NCBI GenBank assembly: GCA_934446365.1
Contig: CAKSDZ010000003.1
Coordinates: forward strand, 62,001-126,000
Direction of reading: 5' to 3'
DNA length: 64,000 bases
Source of the DNA: an uncultured Eubacteriales bacterium
GTDB taxonomy: Bacteria > Bacillota > Clostridia > Oscillospirales > CAG-272
Part shown: positions 16,130 through 24,621 of the stretch, one piece after another
Numbering within the stretch: the stretch's first letter is position 1
How the letters are laid out: each line of letters opens with the position of its first letter
Notes under the pieces: model-generated
Told to the model about the DNA's origin: nothing
Database searches by the model: none
Seen by the model: the letters and a program-made list of their open reading frames with translations, nothing else
Translations under genes and position numbers: made by a program

Positions 16130-17914
16130 ATGGCTTATGACGCGGGAATGGCAAAAGCGGTCTGCCACGAGCTTTCGCAGACGGCGGTTGGCGCAAAAAT
16201 AGAAAAGATTTATCAGCCGTCGGACGACGAGATCGTTCTGCTGTGCAGACGGCACGGAGAAAGCCGCCGGCTGCTCCTTTCCGCATCGCCGTCCGGCGCG
16301 CGCGTCTGCATGACGGCGCTTACAAAGGAAAATCCCAAGGCGCCGCCGATGTTCTGTATGCAGCTGAGAAAGCATCTGACGGGCGCTGTGATTGCCGGCG
16401 TTTCCACGCCCGGCTTTGAACGGGTGATCGAGCTTGCTTTCGACGCTTTTGACGAGATGGGCTTCCCCTGTCGGAAGCATATCGAGGCGGAAATCATGGG
16501 TAAATACAGCAATCTTATCCTGACGGAGGAAAGAGAGTCGTCGCGCAGGGTGCTGGGCGCTTTGAAAAGCGTCGATTTCACGACGAGCTCAAAGCGTCAG
16601 GTGCTGCCCGGCATGACGTATGAGCTGCCGCCGAAGCAGGATAAATCCGATCCTCTGACGGCGACGGAGGAACAGTTTCAGGCGGCGTTTTCCGCCTATC
16701 CGAAGGAACGGACTGCCGAAAAATTGATTCTCGACACGTATCAGGGGCTTTCACCGCTTGCGGCAAGAGAGGTCGCTTTCCGTACGGGCTGTCTCGGAAC
16801 GCCGCTTGCGGAGCTTTCCGACGCAGGGGCGCTGTGGCGTTCGCTTTCCGCGTTCCGTTCTCGTATTTTATCGTGTGAATTTACGCCGGTCATGCTGTCC
16901 CGTGCGGTCGGAACGGTCGTCGAACCGTTTGAATATTGCTTTTTTGACACCATGCAGTATGGAAATGCGGCGGTAAAAACCGTTTTCCCGGATTTTTCTT
17001 CGCTTCTTGACGCCTTTTACGGCGCGAGAGAGGAGCTTGCCGCCATGAAATCGCGCAGCCGCGACATCGAAGCCGTCATCACGGCTGCCCGTCATAAGCT
17101 GGAAAAAAAGCTCCCGCAGCTGGAAGCGGAGCTTGCGGAATGCGCACAGATGGAGCAGTTCAAGCTGTGGGGGGACCTCATCACGGCGTCCATGTATATG
17201 CTGGATAAAAAGGCGGCGTTCTGTGAGGTGACAAACTATTACAGTGAGACGCTGGAAACGGTGAAAATCCCGCTGGATACCAAGCTCACGCCCGCTAAAA
17301 ACGCCGCAAAATATTATAAAAGATATACGAAGCTGAAAACCGCACAGAGGATTTTGACGGAACAGATCGAGAAAGCGAGAGGCGAGCTTTTTTATCTCGC
17401 GTCGGTGGAGGAGGCGGCATCCCGCGCGGAGAACGAGAACGATCTTGCGGGAATCCGCCGGGAGCTTGCGCTTTCCGGCTATGTGAGGGGAAACAAACAG
17501 ACGGCAAAGCAGCCGCAAAAGGAGACGGCACAGCCTTTCCTCTGTCGGACGACAGGCGGGCGGACGCTTTACGTCGGACGCAATAACATGCAGAACGATT
17601 ATGTCACGATGAGGCTTTCCAAAAAGTCCGACTGGTGGTTTCACGTGAAGGGCGGTCACGGCTCTCATGTGGTGATGCTCTGCGAGCCGGAGGAGGATCC
17701 TTCGGCGGAGGATTTCACCGAAGCCGCCGCCGCCGCCGCGTATTATTCGGAAATGCGGGGCGGGGAAAAGGTTGCGGTGGATTATACCCAAATCAAAAAC
17801 GTAAAGAAGCCGTCCGGTGCTGTGCCGGGCAAGGTCGTCTATTATACCAATTATACCGCATACGTCGATCCGAAAAAGCCCATGGCTGCCGATGAACCGT
17901 CAAAAAAGGCATGA
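16130..17914 (+). CDS. rqcH: Ribosome quality control factor RqcH (NFACT family)
   Basis: The protein has 594 residues in the usual NFACT order: NFACT-N (from AYDAGMAKAVCHELSQTAVGAKIEKIYQP to about 240), helix-hairpin region, a coiled coil of about 290-450 rich in Glu/Lys/Ala, and the NFACT-R domain with DWWFHVKGGHGSHVVM near residue 500 and a C-terminal GKVVYYTNY. Members bind stalled 50S-peptidyl-tRNA complexes and add alanine tails to mark truncated peptides; they were earlier annotated as fibronectin-binding proteins. The ATG follows AAAAGAGGAG. A small imperfect hairpin in the 174-bp upstream gap (about 15999-16040) may end the preceding gene. Confidence 0.92.
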   Translation: MAYDAGMAKAVCHELSQTAVGAKIEKIYQPSDDEIVLLCRRHGESRRLLLSASPSGARVCMTALTKENPKAPPMFCMQLRKHLTGAVIAGVSTPGFERVIELAFDAFDEMGFPCRKHIEAEIMGKYSNLILTEERESSRRVLGALKSVDFTTSSKRQVLPGMTYELPPKQDKSDPLTATEEQFQAAFSAYPKERTAEKLILDTYQGLSPLAAREVAFRTGCLGTPLAELSDAGALWRSLSAFRSRILSCEFTPVMLSRAVGTVVEPFEYCFFDTMQYGNAAVKTVFPDFSSLLDAFYGAREELAAMKSRSRDIEAVITAARHKLEKKLPQLEAELAECAQMEQFKLWGDLITASMYMLDKKAAFCEVTNYYSETLETVKIPLDTKLTPAKNAAKYYKRYTKLKTAQRILTEQIEKARGELFYLASVEEAASRAENENDLAGIRRELALSGYVRGNKQTAKQPQKETAQPFLCRTTGGRTLYVGRNNMQNDYVTMRLSKKSDWWFHVKGGHGSHVVMLCEPEEDPSAEDFTEAAAAAAYYSEMRGGEKVAVDYTQIKNVKKPSGAVPGKVVYYTNYTAYVDPKKPMAADEPSKKA

Positions 17915-17943
17915 AAAAAGGCAAAAATAGCAAGGCGGAGCGA

Positions 17944-17973
17944 TTGACAAAAAGAAGAAGAATGTGATATAAT
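17944..17973 (+). promoter_or_regulatory. Promoter of structured RNA copy 1
   Basis: TTGACA and TATAAT separated by 18 bp. The predicted start lies just before the first hairpin of the RNA. Confidence 0.8.
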
Positions 17974-17979
17974 GGGAAA

Positions 17980-18083
17980 CAGCAAAGAATTGCTTCCGGC
18001 AATTCGGGGCGTTTTACGCGCACGAGAAGTGCGCGGGAAACGCCCCCTCACGGGGTACCCCCTCACGGGGTACCTCGTTTTTT
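17980..18083 (+). ncRNA. Candidate structured small RNA, copy 1
   Basis: About 104 nt with three elements. Hairpin 1 is GAATTGC-TTCCG-GCAATTC. Hairpin 2 is a long interrupted stem (GGGGCGTTT pairing with AAACGCCCC, then CGCGCAC with GTGCGCG around a GAGAA loop). The last element is a tandem pair of CCCCTCACGGGGTAC blocks; together they allow a stronger 8-bp stem (GGTACCCC / GGGGTACC) followed by six T, a good terminator. A homologous RNA lies at 51845-51925 with the same hairpin 1, a different but equally paired hairpin 2 and a single copy of the last block. It has its own promoter and terminator, so it is probably a free-standing RNA, although it lies 65 bp upstream of a pilin gene. No known riboswitch class was recognised. 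Confidence 0.65.
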
Positions 18084-18147
18084 GTTGTCAAGGAATGGGG
18101 CGCCTCCGTGAAAAAAGACAAAATATATATACATAGGAGGAAAACCC

Positions 18148-20169
18148 ATGAAACAAAAGAAGAGGGGCTTTACGCTGGTAGAGCTCGTCATCGTCATCGC
18201 CGTCATCGCGATTCTTGCGGGCGTGATGATCGCCGTGTTTGCGAATGTCGTGAATAAGGCGAACGAATCCGCGAAGTTGCAGGATGAGAAGCAGGCGGAG
18301 ATTCAACAGAAGCTCGAGGATATCGAGCAGAAGCTGAACAATCAGAACTGGCTCGGCTGGGAGGATTTTGAGAATGAGCTGGCGGCGCAGCTGGCCGAGG
18401 CGAATGCGTCTTCTCAGGCGGAAATGAAAATTGCGATCGACAATGCCTTGAAGGAATATGCAAGCGCCGGATCGAATACCGGACTTACGGAAGAGCAGGT
18501 AAAGACCATCATTGAACGCGCTCTTTCCGGCCAGCTCACCGAGGAGCAGGTGAAGCAAATCGTGACGACGGCTGTGAAAAACTCGTCCGGCTCAACGCTT
18601 ACGGCTGCCGAGGTAAGCAGAATCGTGAGCACGGCGGTGGCAAACAATTTGACGGCGGATCAGGTAAAAACGGTTGTGAATAATGCGCTTGCCGGCATTA
18701 CAACGGATATTTCAACTTTGAAAGCAAATGCTCTGACAGAAGAGCAGATTCAGGCTATGCTGGAATCTTATCTTCCCACGTCAAAGGATTATCCTGCCGG
18801 TACGGCGATCGATTTTGGTAAGCTGGTTTCCGGAAGTACTGTCAATTTGACGGGCGATTGGTCGTCTGCTACGTTGGATATCGTGTATGATGCTGCCAAA
18901 ACCTTTACAGTTACCGGTTCCGCGGTCGGGACAGTCAACATCAAGGCTCCTGCCGGAACGGTCAATCTCTATGCCGATGCGGCAACGGCGAAGGTGACTG
19001 CGATTGCCAACAATTCGCTGCATATTTACAGCAAGGTCACATCACTGTCCGTGACGACCGGACGTGTTGTTCTTGAAAAAGGCTCTGTCGAAACTTTGAC
19101 ACTGGCTTCTGCATCTTCCGATGCCGTTACATTGGAAATTGCGAAAAATACAACGATTGGCACCCTTGCTGTGCAAGGCGCTGCCGGTGTTGTAACGGTC
19201 GAAAACAACGGAGCGATCAACGCCATCACAGGAACGGCAGGAAGCACGATTGTCGTTTCCGGTTCCGGCGAAACCATGACACCTGTCAACGGAGATAATT
19301 CCAATGTAACTGTCAATGGAACGGAAACACTTTCTTATAATGGGTCTGTCAATGTATTTACGGCAGCGAATAGCGGAAGCATCGTCAAGCTGACCGCGGA
19401 TGTTACGACTGCGATTGTCATCCCCGAGGGTACGACGTTTGTTCTCGATTTGAATGGTCACAATGTTACGGTCGAAGGGGCACATGCCATTACCAATAAC
19501 GGCACATTGACGGTTAAAGGTGAGGGAATTGTGGATGCTTTAACTCACGCAAAGGCGGCATTGTTTAATGCGCAGGGAGCAACCGCTATTTTAAACGGAG
19601 GTACATTCACCCGTAGCTTGGAAAACGGACAAGATAAGGAGGATAGTGGTGGAAACTCTTACTATGCGATTCATAATCAAGGGACGATGACCATTAACAG
19701 CGGAGTAACCGTATCGCAAAGCGGACATTATTCCAGTATGCTTGCAAATGGATGGTATGATGGAAATCAGAATGATTCTCATATTGAAGCGGTTCTTATT
19801 ATCAATGGCGGTACTTTTGAGGGTGGACTTAATACCATCAAAAACGATGACTGGGGCGTTGCGACCATCAACGGCGGAACGTTTACTAACTTTACGCAGT
19901 ATGTTGTGATGAACTGGAACAAACTCGATATCAACGGCGGTGCTTTCTATCATGGTGGTAGCACAGTCGTGTGGAGTGGATATGGCAACGCTCAAATGGA
20001 TCAGGGTATTTTGAATATTACCGGTGGCACATTTGATGGAACTATTTATAAATACGGTGCTAATGGAAGAATTATCATCACAGGGGGTACATTTAACTCC
20101 GATGTTACAACCTATGTTCCTGCCGGCTATACCTATGATGCTACAACCGGAACGGTTTCCAAGAATTAA
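18148..20169 (+). CDS. Type IV pilin-like protein fused to helical stalk and beta-solenoid
   Basis: Residues 1-40 are a class III (prepilin) signal: basic KQKKR, cleavage before the Phe of GFTLVELVIVIAVIAILAGV, then the hydrophobic helix. Pilins are usually 120-200 residues, but this one has 673. Residues about 45-210 are helical and repeat-like, with recurring LTEEQVK/LTADQVK units every 20-30 residues. From about 215 on the sequence becomes beta-rich (alternating VNIKAPAGTVNLYADAA-like strands), and from about 420 it has repeated INGGTF/ITGGTF turns typical of a right-handed beta-helix adhesin. It likely is exported by a type II/IV-pilus-like machine and displayed on the surface. The RBS (GGAGG) is strong. 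A normal-sized pilin follows 12 bp later. Confidence 0.85.
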   Translation: MKQKKRGFTLVELVIVIAVIAILAGVMIAVFANVVNKANESAKLQDEKQAEIQQKLEDIEQKLNNQNWLGWEDFENELAAQLAEANASSQAEMKIAIDNALKEYASAGSNTGLTEEQVKTIIERALSGQLTEEQVKQIVTTAVKNSSGSTLTAAEVSRIVSTAVANNLTADQVKTVVNNALAGITTDISTLKANALTEEQIQAMLESYLPTSKDYPAGTAIDFGKLVSGSTVNLTGDWSSATLDIVYDAAKTFTVTGSAVGTVNIKAPAGTVNLYADAATAKVTAIANNSLHIYSKVTSLSVTTGRVVLEKGSVETLTLASASSDAVTLEIAKNTTIGTLAVQGAAGVVTVENNGAINAITGTAGSTIVVSGSGETMTPVNGDNSNVTVNGTETLSYNGSVNVFTAANSGSIVKLTADVTTAIVIPEGTTFVLDLNGHNVTVEGAHAITNNGTLTVKGEGIVDALTHAKAALFNAQGATAILNGGTFTRSLENGQDKEDSGGNSYYAIHNQGTMTINSGVTVSQSGHYSSMLANGWYDGNQNDSHIEAVLIINGGTFEGGLNTIKNDDWGVATINGGTFTNFTQYVVMNWNKLDINGGAFYHGGSTVVWSGYGNAQMDQGILNITGGTFDGTIYKYGANGRIIITGGTFNSDVTTYVPAGYTYDATTGTVSKN

Positions 20170-20181
20170 GAGGTGAAATAC

Positions 20182-20637
20182 ATGAAACAGAATAATAAGA
20201 AAAAAGGCTTTACGCTTGTTGAGCTTGTCATCGTTATTGCGGTGATTGCAATTCTTGCGGGCGTGATGATTGCCACATTCTCAAATGTGGTGAGCGACGC
20301 AAAGGAATCCGCAGCTATGCAGGAAGCGAAATCCAAAATCGATGCGGAATACATCGACTTTATCACAAATAATCCGGGTGAGGTTCCGGCTTCCATTTTC
20401 ATCGGTGTTGCCGACGGCAAAGTGACGAATGTTGCATTTTCATCGAATCCCGATGAGCCGGGATTTATTAAGCTTGCAGGTGAGAATGATGATATTGTAA
20501 TCCTGACGCTCGGTGAGGAAAGCTTGGTGTTTACATGGACGGAGAAGGGCTATACGCTGGAAACCAAAACGGGTGTTACAGCGAGGACGACAAACGCGAC
20601 AACTGCGACCGAGGCTACTTCGCCGGAACAACCTTAA
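20182..20637 (+). CDS. Type IV pilin-like protein
   Basis: A 151-residue protein whose first 45 residues are nearly identical to those of the upstream large pilin-like protein (KKKGFTLVELVIVIAVIAIL, then SNVVSDAKESA), including the prepilin peptidase site before Phe. The rest is a small globular domain and a Thr/Ala-rich tail. The ATG after GAGGTG is preferred to a GTG nine bases upstream that overlaps the ribosome site. It may be the major subunit with the large protein as tip or minor component (inference). No assembly ATPase or prepilin peptidase gene lies in the window. Confidence 0.85.
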   Translation: MKQNNKKKGFTLVELVIVIAVIAILAGVMIATFSNVVSDAKESAAMQEAKSKIDAEYIDFITNNPGEVPASIFIGVADGKVTNVAFSSNPDEPGFIKLAGENDDIVILTLGEESLVFTWTEKGYTLETKTGVTARTTNATTATEATSPEQP

Positions 20638-20676
20638 TTTATACGACGATAGAAAGCGAAAGCTTTTTATCATATA

Positions 20677-20691
20677 GCGTGATGATCACGC
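20677..20691. promoter_or_regulatory. Inverted repeat of unknown role
   Basis: GCGTGA-TGA-TCACGC is a perfect 6-bp inverted repeat between the pilin gene and its terminator. It may be an operator or an RNA hairpin; nothing else supports a role. Confidence 0.3.
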
Positions 20692-20708
20692 ACTCCTAAA
20701 GAAATGGC

Positions 20709-20745
20709 GGAAAGGCGCGTTGCGGAGCGCCTTTCCGTCTTTTTA
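20709..20745 (+). terminator. Terminator of the pilin operon
   Basis: A perfect 10-bp stem GGAAAGGCGC / GCGCCTTTCC followed by GTCTTTTTAT. Confidence 0.85.
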
Positions 20746-20806
20746 TAGAGATAGACACTCATTCCGATTTCGGGATGGGTGTTTTTGTTTTGTGTGAATG
20801 AAATTG

Positions 20807-20888
20807 CGAACAAATATATGAAATCAACTGAAATAAAGAACAAATGTTCTCAAAATTCGTTGACACACAAATGTTCGCATGATATAAT
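20807..20888 (+). promoter_or_regulatory. Consensus promoter with LexA/DinR-type boxes driving the phage-like cassette
   Basis: TTGACA (20860-20865) and TATAAT (20883-20888) at 17 bp is a perfect sigma-A promoter. Upstream is AGAACAAATGTTCT (20837-20850), whose core fits the Gram-positive SOS box GAAC-N4-GTTC. A half-conserved second box (CACACAAATGTTCG, 20864-20877) lies within the promoter spacer, and a third weak one (CGAACAAATATATG) at 20807-20820. Spacing between boxes is 30 and 27 bp. This arrangement suggests LexA (or a LexA-like phage repressor) represses the promoter and DNA damage induces it. Confidence 0.75.
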
Positions 20889-20934
20889 GGCGTCGCAGGG
20901 AACAAAAATACATCGAGAAAGGAGGGCGGTCGCG

Positions 20935-21171
20935 ATGGACGGAATTTTTGATGAAAATTTAGAGGATTCGATAGAAAATCCAAGCGATTATCGGGCGATT
21001 GCCTATTGTGATCACTGCGGCTTCGCTATTTATACGGCCGAAGAGGCATTGCTTGTAAAGGGAAGCCGCGACATCATCCACACCGATTGCTGGGAGGAAT
21101 ACGCAGCAGATCATATGTTCGACTTTGTGATGAAAGCGGACGAGGACGGCCGTTTCGGTCATGGGCTCTGA
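20935..21171 (+). CDS. Small acidic zinc-ribbon-like protein, first gene of phage-like cassette
   Basis: The ATG follows a strong AAAGGAGG. The 78-residue product is acidic and contains YCDHCGF near residue 25 and HTDCWEEY near residue 51, a plausible CxxC...HxxC metal site. It has no recognised family. It is the first gene after the SOS-type promoter and its last codons overlap the start of the small terminase gene, so it is part of the cassette. It could be a regulator, a morphogenesis helper or an anti-host factor; the sequence does not decide. Confidence 0.7.
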   Translation: MDGIFDENLEDSIENPSDYRAIAYCDHCGFAIYTAEEALLVKGSRDIIHTDCWEEYAADHMFDFVMKADEDGRFGHGL

Positions 21172-21610
21172 AAAGAGCGGACATGCCAAAAAGCAGGAGA
21201 TCGCGCCGTCTGTTTTCGCAAGAAAGGCGGCGGCTTATTTTCGGGAATGCGACAGCGGCACGGCGACGGCGGCGTGCGACACGTGCGGGACGGAATTCGG
21301 AGACGCGAAGTGTGGAAAATGCGGCAAAAAACAGCGGCGTCCCTACACGCTTTCCGGCCTTTGCCTCGCGCTTGGAATCACCAAGCGAAAATTCGCAGCC
21401 CTCAAAGGCGATCAAAGCTTTGCGGACGCCGTAGAAATGGCACTTTTAAAAATTGAGGCGTATATTGAGGAAAACAGCATCACGGGGCATATCAGCGGGA
21501 CGCTGGCGCTTGCGATTCTGCGCGAGAATTTCGGCTGGGGCGAGAAAACGGAATCCACGGACAGGATCGAGGTCGTGATGTCGGAGGAGGTCGGCTCTCT
21601 TGCAAAATGA
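21161..21610 (+). CDS. Putative phage terminase small subunit
   Basis: A 149-residue protein overlapping both neighbours by 11 bp. It contains an unusual zinc-ribbon-like pair CDTCGTEFGDAKCGKCGKK (residues 39-57), then a predicted helix-turn-helix (LSGLCLALGITKRKFAALKG) and long helices, as in small terminase subunits that recognise the packaging site. Position directly upstream of the large terminase supports the assignment. The zinc finger is not typical of P22-type small terminases and could be a lineage-specific addition. Confidence 0.7.
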   Translation: MGSEKSGHAKKQEIAPSVFARKAAAYFRECDSGTATAACDTCGTEFGDAKCGKCGKKQRRPYTLSGLCLALGITKRKFAALKGDQSFADAVEMALLKIEAYIEENSITGHISGTLALAILRENFGWGEKTESTDRIEVVMSEEVGSLAK

Positions 21611-22928
21611 CGGCACCGAACGCCTCATTCTTGACATGAAGCCGTCGGCAAAGCAGCGGGAATTTTTTCTCTCCGAGGCGAAATTCACCGCTTACGGCGG
21701 TGCGCGCGGCGGCGGGAAAAGCTTTGCTTTGCGCTATAAGCTGATTTTATTGTGTCTTGGATATCCGGGAATCCGCGTGCTGCTTGTCAGACGCAGCTAT
21801 CCGGAGCTGCGGGAGAACCATATCCGCCCGCTGTGTGCGCTGCTTTGCGGCAAGCCTGCCGCTGCGGTTTACAGCGAACGGGACAAATGCTTTGCGTTTT
21901 CCTGCGGTTCTCATCTTCAAATGGGATATCTCGCGGGGCACGGCGACCTGCTTCGCTATCAGGGGCAGGAGTACGACGTCATTGCCATCGATGAGGCGAC
22001 GCAGATCGACGAGCAGATGTTTCAGGCGCTTTCGGCTTCTTTGCGCGGTGCGAACCGTTTCCCGAAACGCATGTATCTCACGTGCAATCCCGGCGGCGTG
22101 GGACACGGATGGGTCAAACGGCTTTTCATCGACAGGGAATACCGCGGCGCGGAAAATCCGGCGGATTACCGCTTTATTCCGGCCGGCATATACGACAATG
22201 AGGCGCTGATGAGGGCGGACCCGGACTATGTGAAACGGCTCGAAAATCTGCCGGAGGGCTTGCGCGCCGCATGGCTTTATGGCAGATGGGATGTCTTTTC
22301 CGGTCAGTTTTTTCCGGAGTTCGATGAGCGGCGGCATGTATGCGAGCCGTTTTCGCTGCCGTCCTCTGCCGCGCATTACTGCGCGGTCGATTACGGACTT
22401 GACATGCTGGCGGCGCTGTTTATCGCGGTTCTGCCCGACGGACATGCTTATGTCTATGATGAGATTTATGCAAGCGACCTCATTGTCAGTACGGCCGCCG
22501 CCAAAATCCGAGAGAAGCTGCCGGAGAGGGCGGTTGTCATCGCGCCGTCCGACCTTTGGAGCCGAAGCCGTGACAGCGGACGCTCCGCTGCGGAGCTTTT
22601 TGCCGATGGCGGCGTCTATTTTACCAAAATCGTTCCGGATCGGGTGAACGGATGGCTTGCGCTCAAAGAGTGGCTTATGGTGACGAACGGTACGCCGCGG
22701 CTGCGGATTTTTCGCGGCTGCCGCAATCTCATCCGCTGTCTTGCACAGCTGATGTATGATGAAAGGCGTCCGAACGACGCCGCCGTCGAACCGCACGAGC
22801 TCACGCACGCGCCGGATGCGCTGCGATATTTTGCGTCCTTCCGACAGGCGGTGCCGCCGGCGGAGCCGACGCTTCTGCGCGGTCGGAACGGAATCAAGAA
22901 AACAGAAAGGAATCGATATGAATTTTAA
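21600..22928 (+). CDS. Phage terminase large subunit
   Basis: The 442-residue protein has the packaging-motor layout. Walker A is GGARGGGKS (residues 33-41), Walker B DVIAIDEAT has the catalytic Asp-Glu near 131, and the coupling motif LTCNPGG is near 161. The RNase H-like nuclease domain starts with CAVDYGLD near 262 and ends with HAPDALRY near 403. All key motifs look intact. The TTG start has GGAGG at the right distance and overlaps the small-subunit gene by 11 bp; an internal ATG lacks a ribosome site. It would pump DNA into procapsids via the portal encoded next. Confidence 0.92.
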   Translation: MQNDGTERLILDMKPSAKQREFFLSEAKFTAYGGARGGGKSFALRYKLILLCLGYPGIRVLLVRRSYPELRENHIRPLCALLCGKPAAAVYSERDKCFAFSCGSHLQMGYLAGHGDLLRYQGQEYDVIAIDEATQIDEQMFQALSASLRGANRFPKRMYLTCNPGGVGHGWVKRLFIDREYRGAENPADYRFIPAGIYDNEALMRADPDYVKRLENLPEGLRAAWLYGRWDVFSGQFFPEFDERRHVCEPFSLPSSAAHYCAVDYGLDMLAALFIAVLPDGHAYVYDEIYASDLIVSTAAAKIREKLPERAVVIAPSDLWSRSRDSGRSAAELFADGGVYFTKIVPDRVNGWLALKEWLMVTNGTPRLRIFRGCRNLIRCLAQLMYDERRPNDAAVEPHELTHAPDALRYFASFRQAVPPAEPTLLRGRNGIKKTERNRYEF

Positions 22929-24621
22929 ATTTTGGAAGCATGGCGCGGAAAGCGGGGTGTCCTCCTGTCATGACGCTTCCGCAAGGGAACGGCGGATTGC
23001 CGCACTCCTCGACGCCGCCAAAACGGCAAGGAGCGGGACAGAGGCATATTGGCGGAAAATGCGCGCCTATTATGACGGCACGCACGACACCGCAAAACAG
23101 ACGGGGGATTTCATGGCCTCGCTCGACCTGCCGTGGATACCGGCGTCCGTGCCGGACGGATATATGCATGTCGAAAGTCAAATCGAGGCGAGCCCGCCCG
23201 ATTTTGAATTTTCCGGCAGAGGTGAGTCCGACGAGGCGAAGGCGGATATCAGAGAGCGCGTGGTGCGCTATGTCGTGCAGAACAACGACTTTACGGCGAA
23301 AAATGCAGCAAATGAGCGCAGGCTCGGCATCTACGGCAGCGCCGCATGGAAGCTTTCCGTCGGCCGCGGAGACGCAGGCGATGCGGAAATCCTGATTGAG
23401 AATCCGCCGCCGCAGACGCTCTTTCCCGACCCCGCGGCGACGTGCGTCGACGACTGTGAATATATCGGCTGCGTCTACCGGATGAGCGTCACACGCGCCG
23501 CCCGCATCTTCGCGGCCGACCTCGACCGACTGGGACTTACGATGGAGGAAATCCTGCGCGAGCGGGCATACGGGCGCAAAAGAGGAGCTGGGGATTCCTT
23601 GTTCGAGGGCGGCGGCGATCCGTCGGAGACGGTCGAAATCACGGAGTGGTGGTTCCGTCAGCCGCGGGACGGCGAGGAGGTCTGCGGTCTTTGCGGCGAC
23701 GCCGGCACGGAAAATGTGACGTTCCGCTATGAAGCGGGGGATATCGCGCTTTCGATTCTGATTGAAGGGGTCGAGGTGCGGTACGTGCCGAAGTATTGGA
23801 CGAAAACCGCATGCCGGAAATTCCCGTTTGTCATCTACGGCAAAATTCCGGGGGACGGCTCGATTTGGGGAAAAAGCGAAATGGAACAGCTCATTCCGCT
23901 CATCGACGCCGCCGACAGGCAGCTCGCGTTCGCACAGCTCAACACGGCGTTTTTTGCCAATGATATCCTCGTATATGAGGAAAACGCCTTTGCGCCGGAC
24001 AGCTATCCCGAAAACCGTCCGGGCGCAATATGGAAGCTGCGTCCCGGCATGTCGGATAAGGTGAAGCGGCTCGGAGGGCTTTCCGGCGACAGCATTTCCC
24101 ATTATGAGATTGCGGACAGATACCGCGCCATGATGAAGGAGGCGCTCGGCAACTACGACTTTATGCAGGGCGACAGCTCAACCAAAGTCACGACGGCGAC
24201 AGGGCTTGCCCTGCTCGGCGATTACGCCTCCCGCAGGATGCAGGCGAAAAATATCTGCAAGCGCGCGGGCTTTGAGCGGTTGTATAGGCTGATCGACTAT
24301 ATGGCGCTCGAGCTTTACGACTCCGACAAGGTGAAAGCCATCACGGACAGCGACACGGGATATTCCTTTGAAGAATATCTCGGCACGGTCGGCTATGTGC
24401 CGGCGCTCGATGTGGTCGTCCATATCGGGGAGGGCGTCGAGAATTCGCATTCGTTTACGCTTTCCGCTTTGTCGGAGCTGATGGAGACGGAGGTCACGGA
24501 GGCGAATTATCCGATGGTGCGCGCTTATATCAATGCACTGGGCATTCCGGAGCGCGCCTCGCTGATCGCGGCGCTGGACAGCAAATTTGAAGGAAAAGCA
24601 GAGGAGACAACGCATGAATGA
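22918..24621 (+). CDS. Phage portal protein (P22 gp1-like)
   Basis: Starts at the ATG after AGAAAGGAA and overlaps the terminase end by 11 bp, giving 567 residues. Features resembling P22-type portals are an N-terminal helical region with RAYYDGTHD, a central segment FVIYGKIPGDGSIWGKS and EQLIPLIDAADRQLAFAQL, and a C-terminal helical part with NYDFMQGDSSTKVTTATGLALL. It should form the dodecameric DNA-entry ring and dock the terminase and adaptor. The assignment rests on gene order and these motifs, not on a database hit. Confidence 0.85.
   Translation: MNFKFWKHGAESGVSSCHDASARERRIAALLDAAKTARSGTEAYWRKMRAYYDGTHDTAKQTGDFMASLDLPWIPASVPDGYMHVESQIEASPPDFEFSGRGESDEAKADIRERVVRYVVQNNDFTAKNAANERRLGIYGSAAWKLSVGRGDAGDAEILIENPPPQTLFPDPAATCVDDCEYIGCVYRMSVTRAARIFAADLDRLGLTMEEILRERAYGRKRGAGDSLFEGGGDPSETVEITEWWFRQPRDGEEVCGLCGDAGTENVTFRYEAGDIALSILIEGVEVRYVPKYWTKTACRKFPFVIYGKIPGDGSIWGKSEMEQLIPLIDAADRQLAFAQLNTAFFANDILVYEENAFAPDSYPENRPGAIWKLRPGMSDKVKRLGGLSGDSISHYEIADRYRAMMKEALGNYDFMQGDSSTKVTTATGLALLGDYASRRMQAKNICKRAGFERLYRLIDYMALELYDSDKVKAITDSDTGYSFEEYLGTVGYVPALDVVVHIGEGVENSHSFTLSALSELMETEVTEANYPMVRAYINALGIPERASLIAALDSKFEGKAEETTHE

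Noticed and set aside
17980..18083. Guanidine-II (mini-ykkC) riboswitch because of two similar hairpins containing ACGG
   Set aside because: The ACGG cannot form a properly closed tetraloop here, copy 2 has only one such block, and the element has its own terminator before the gene.
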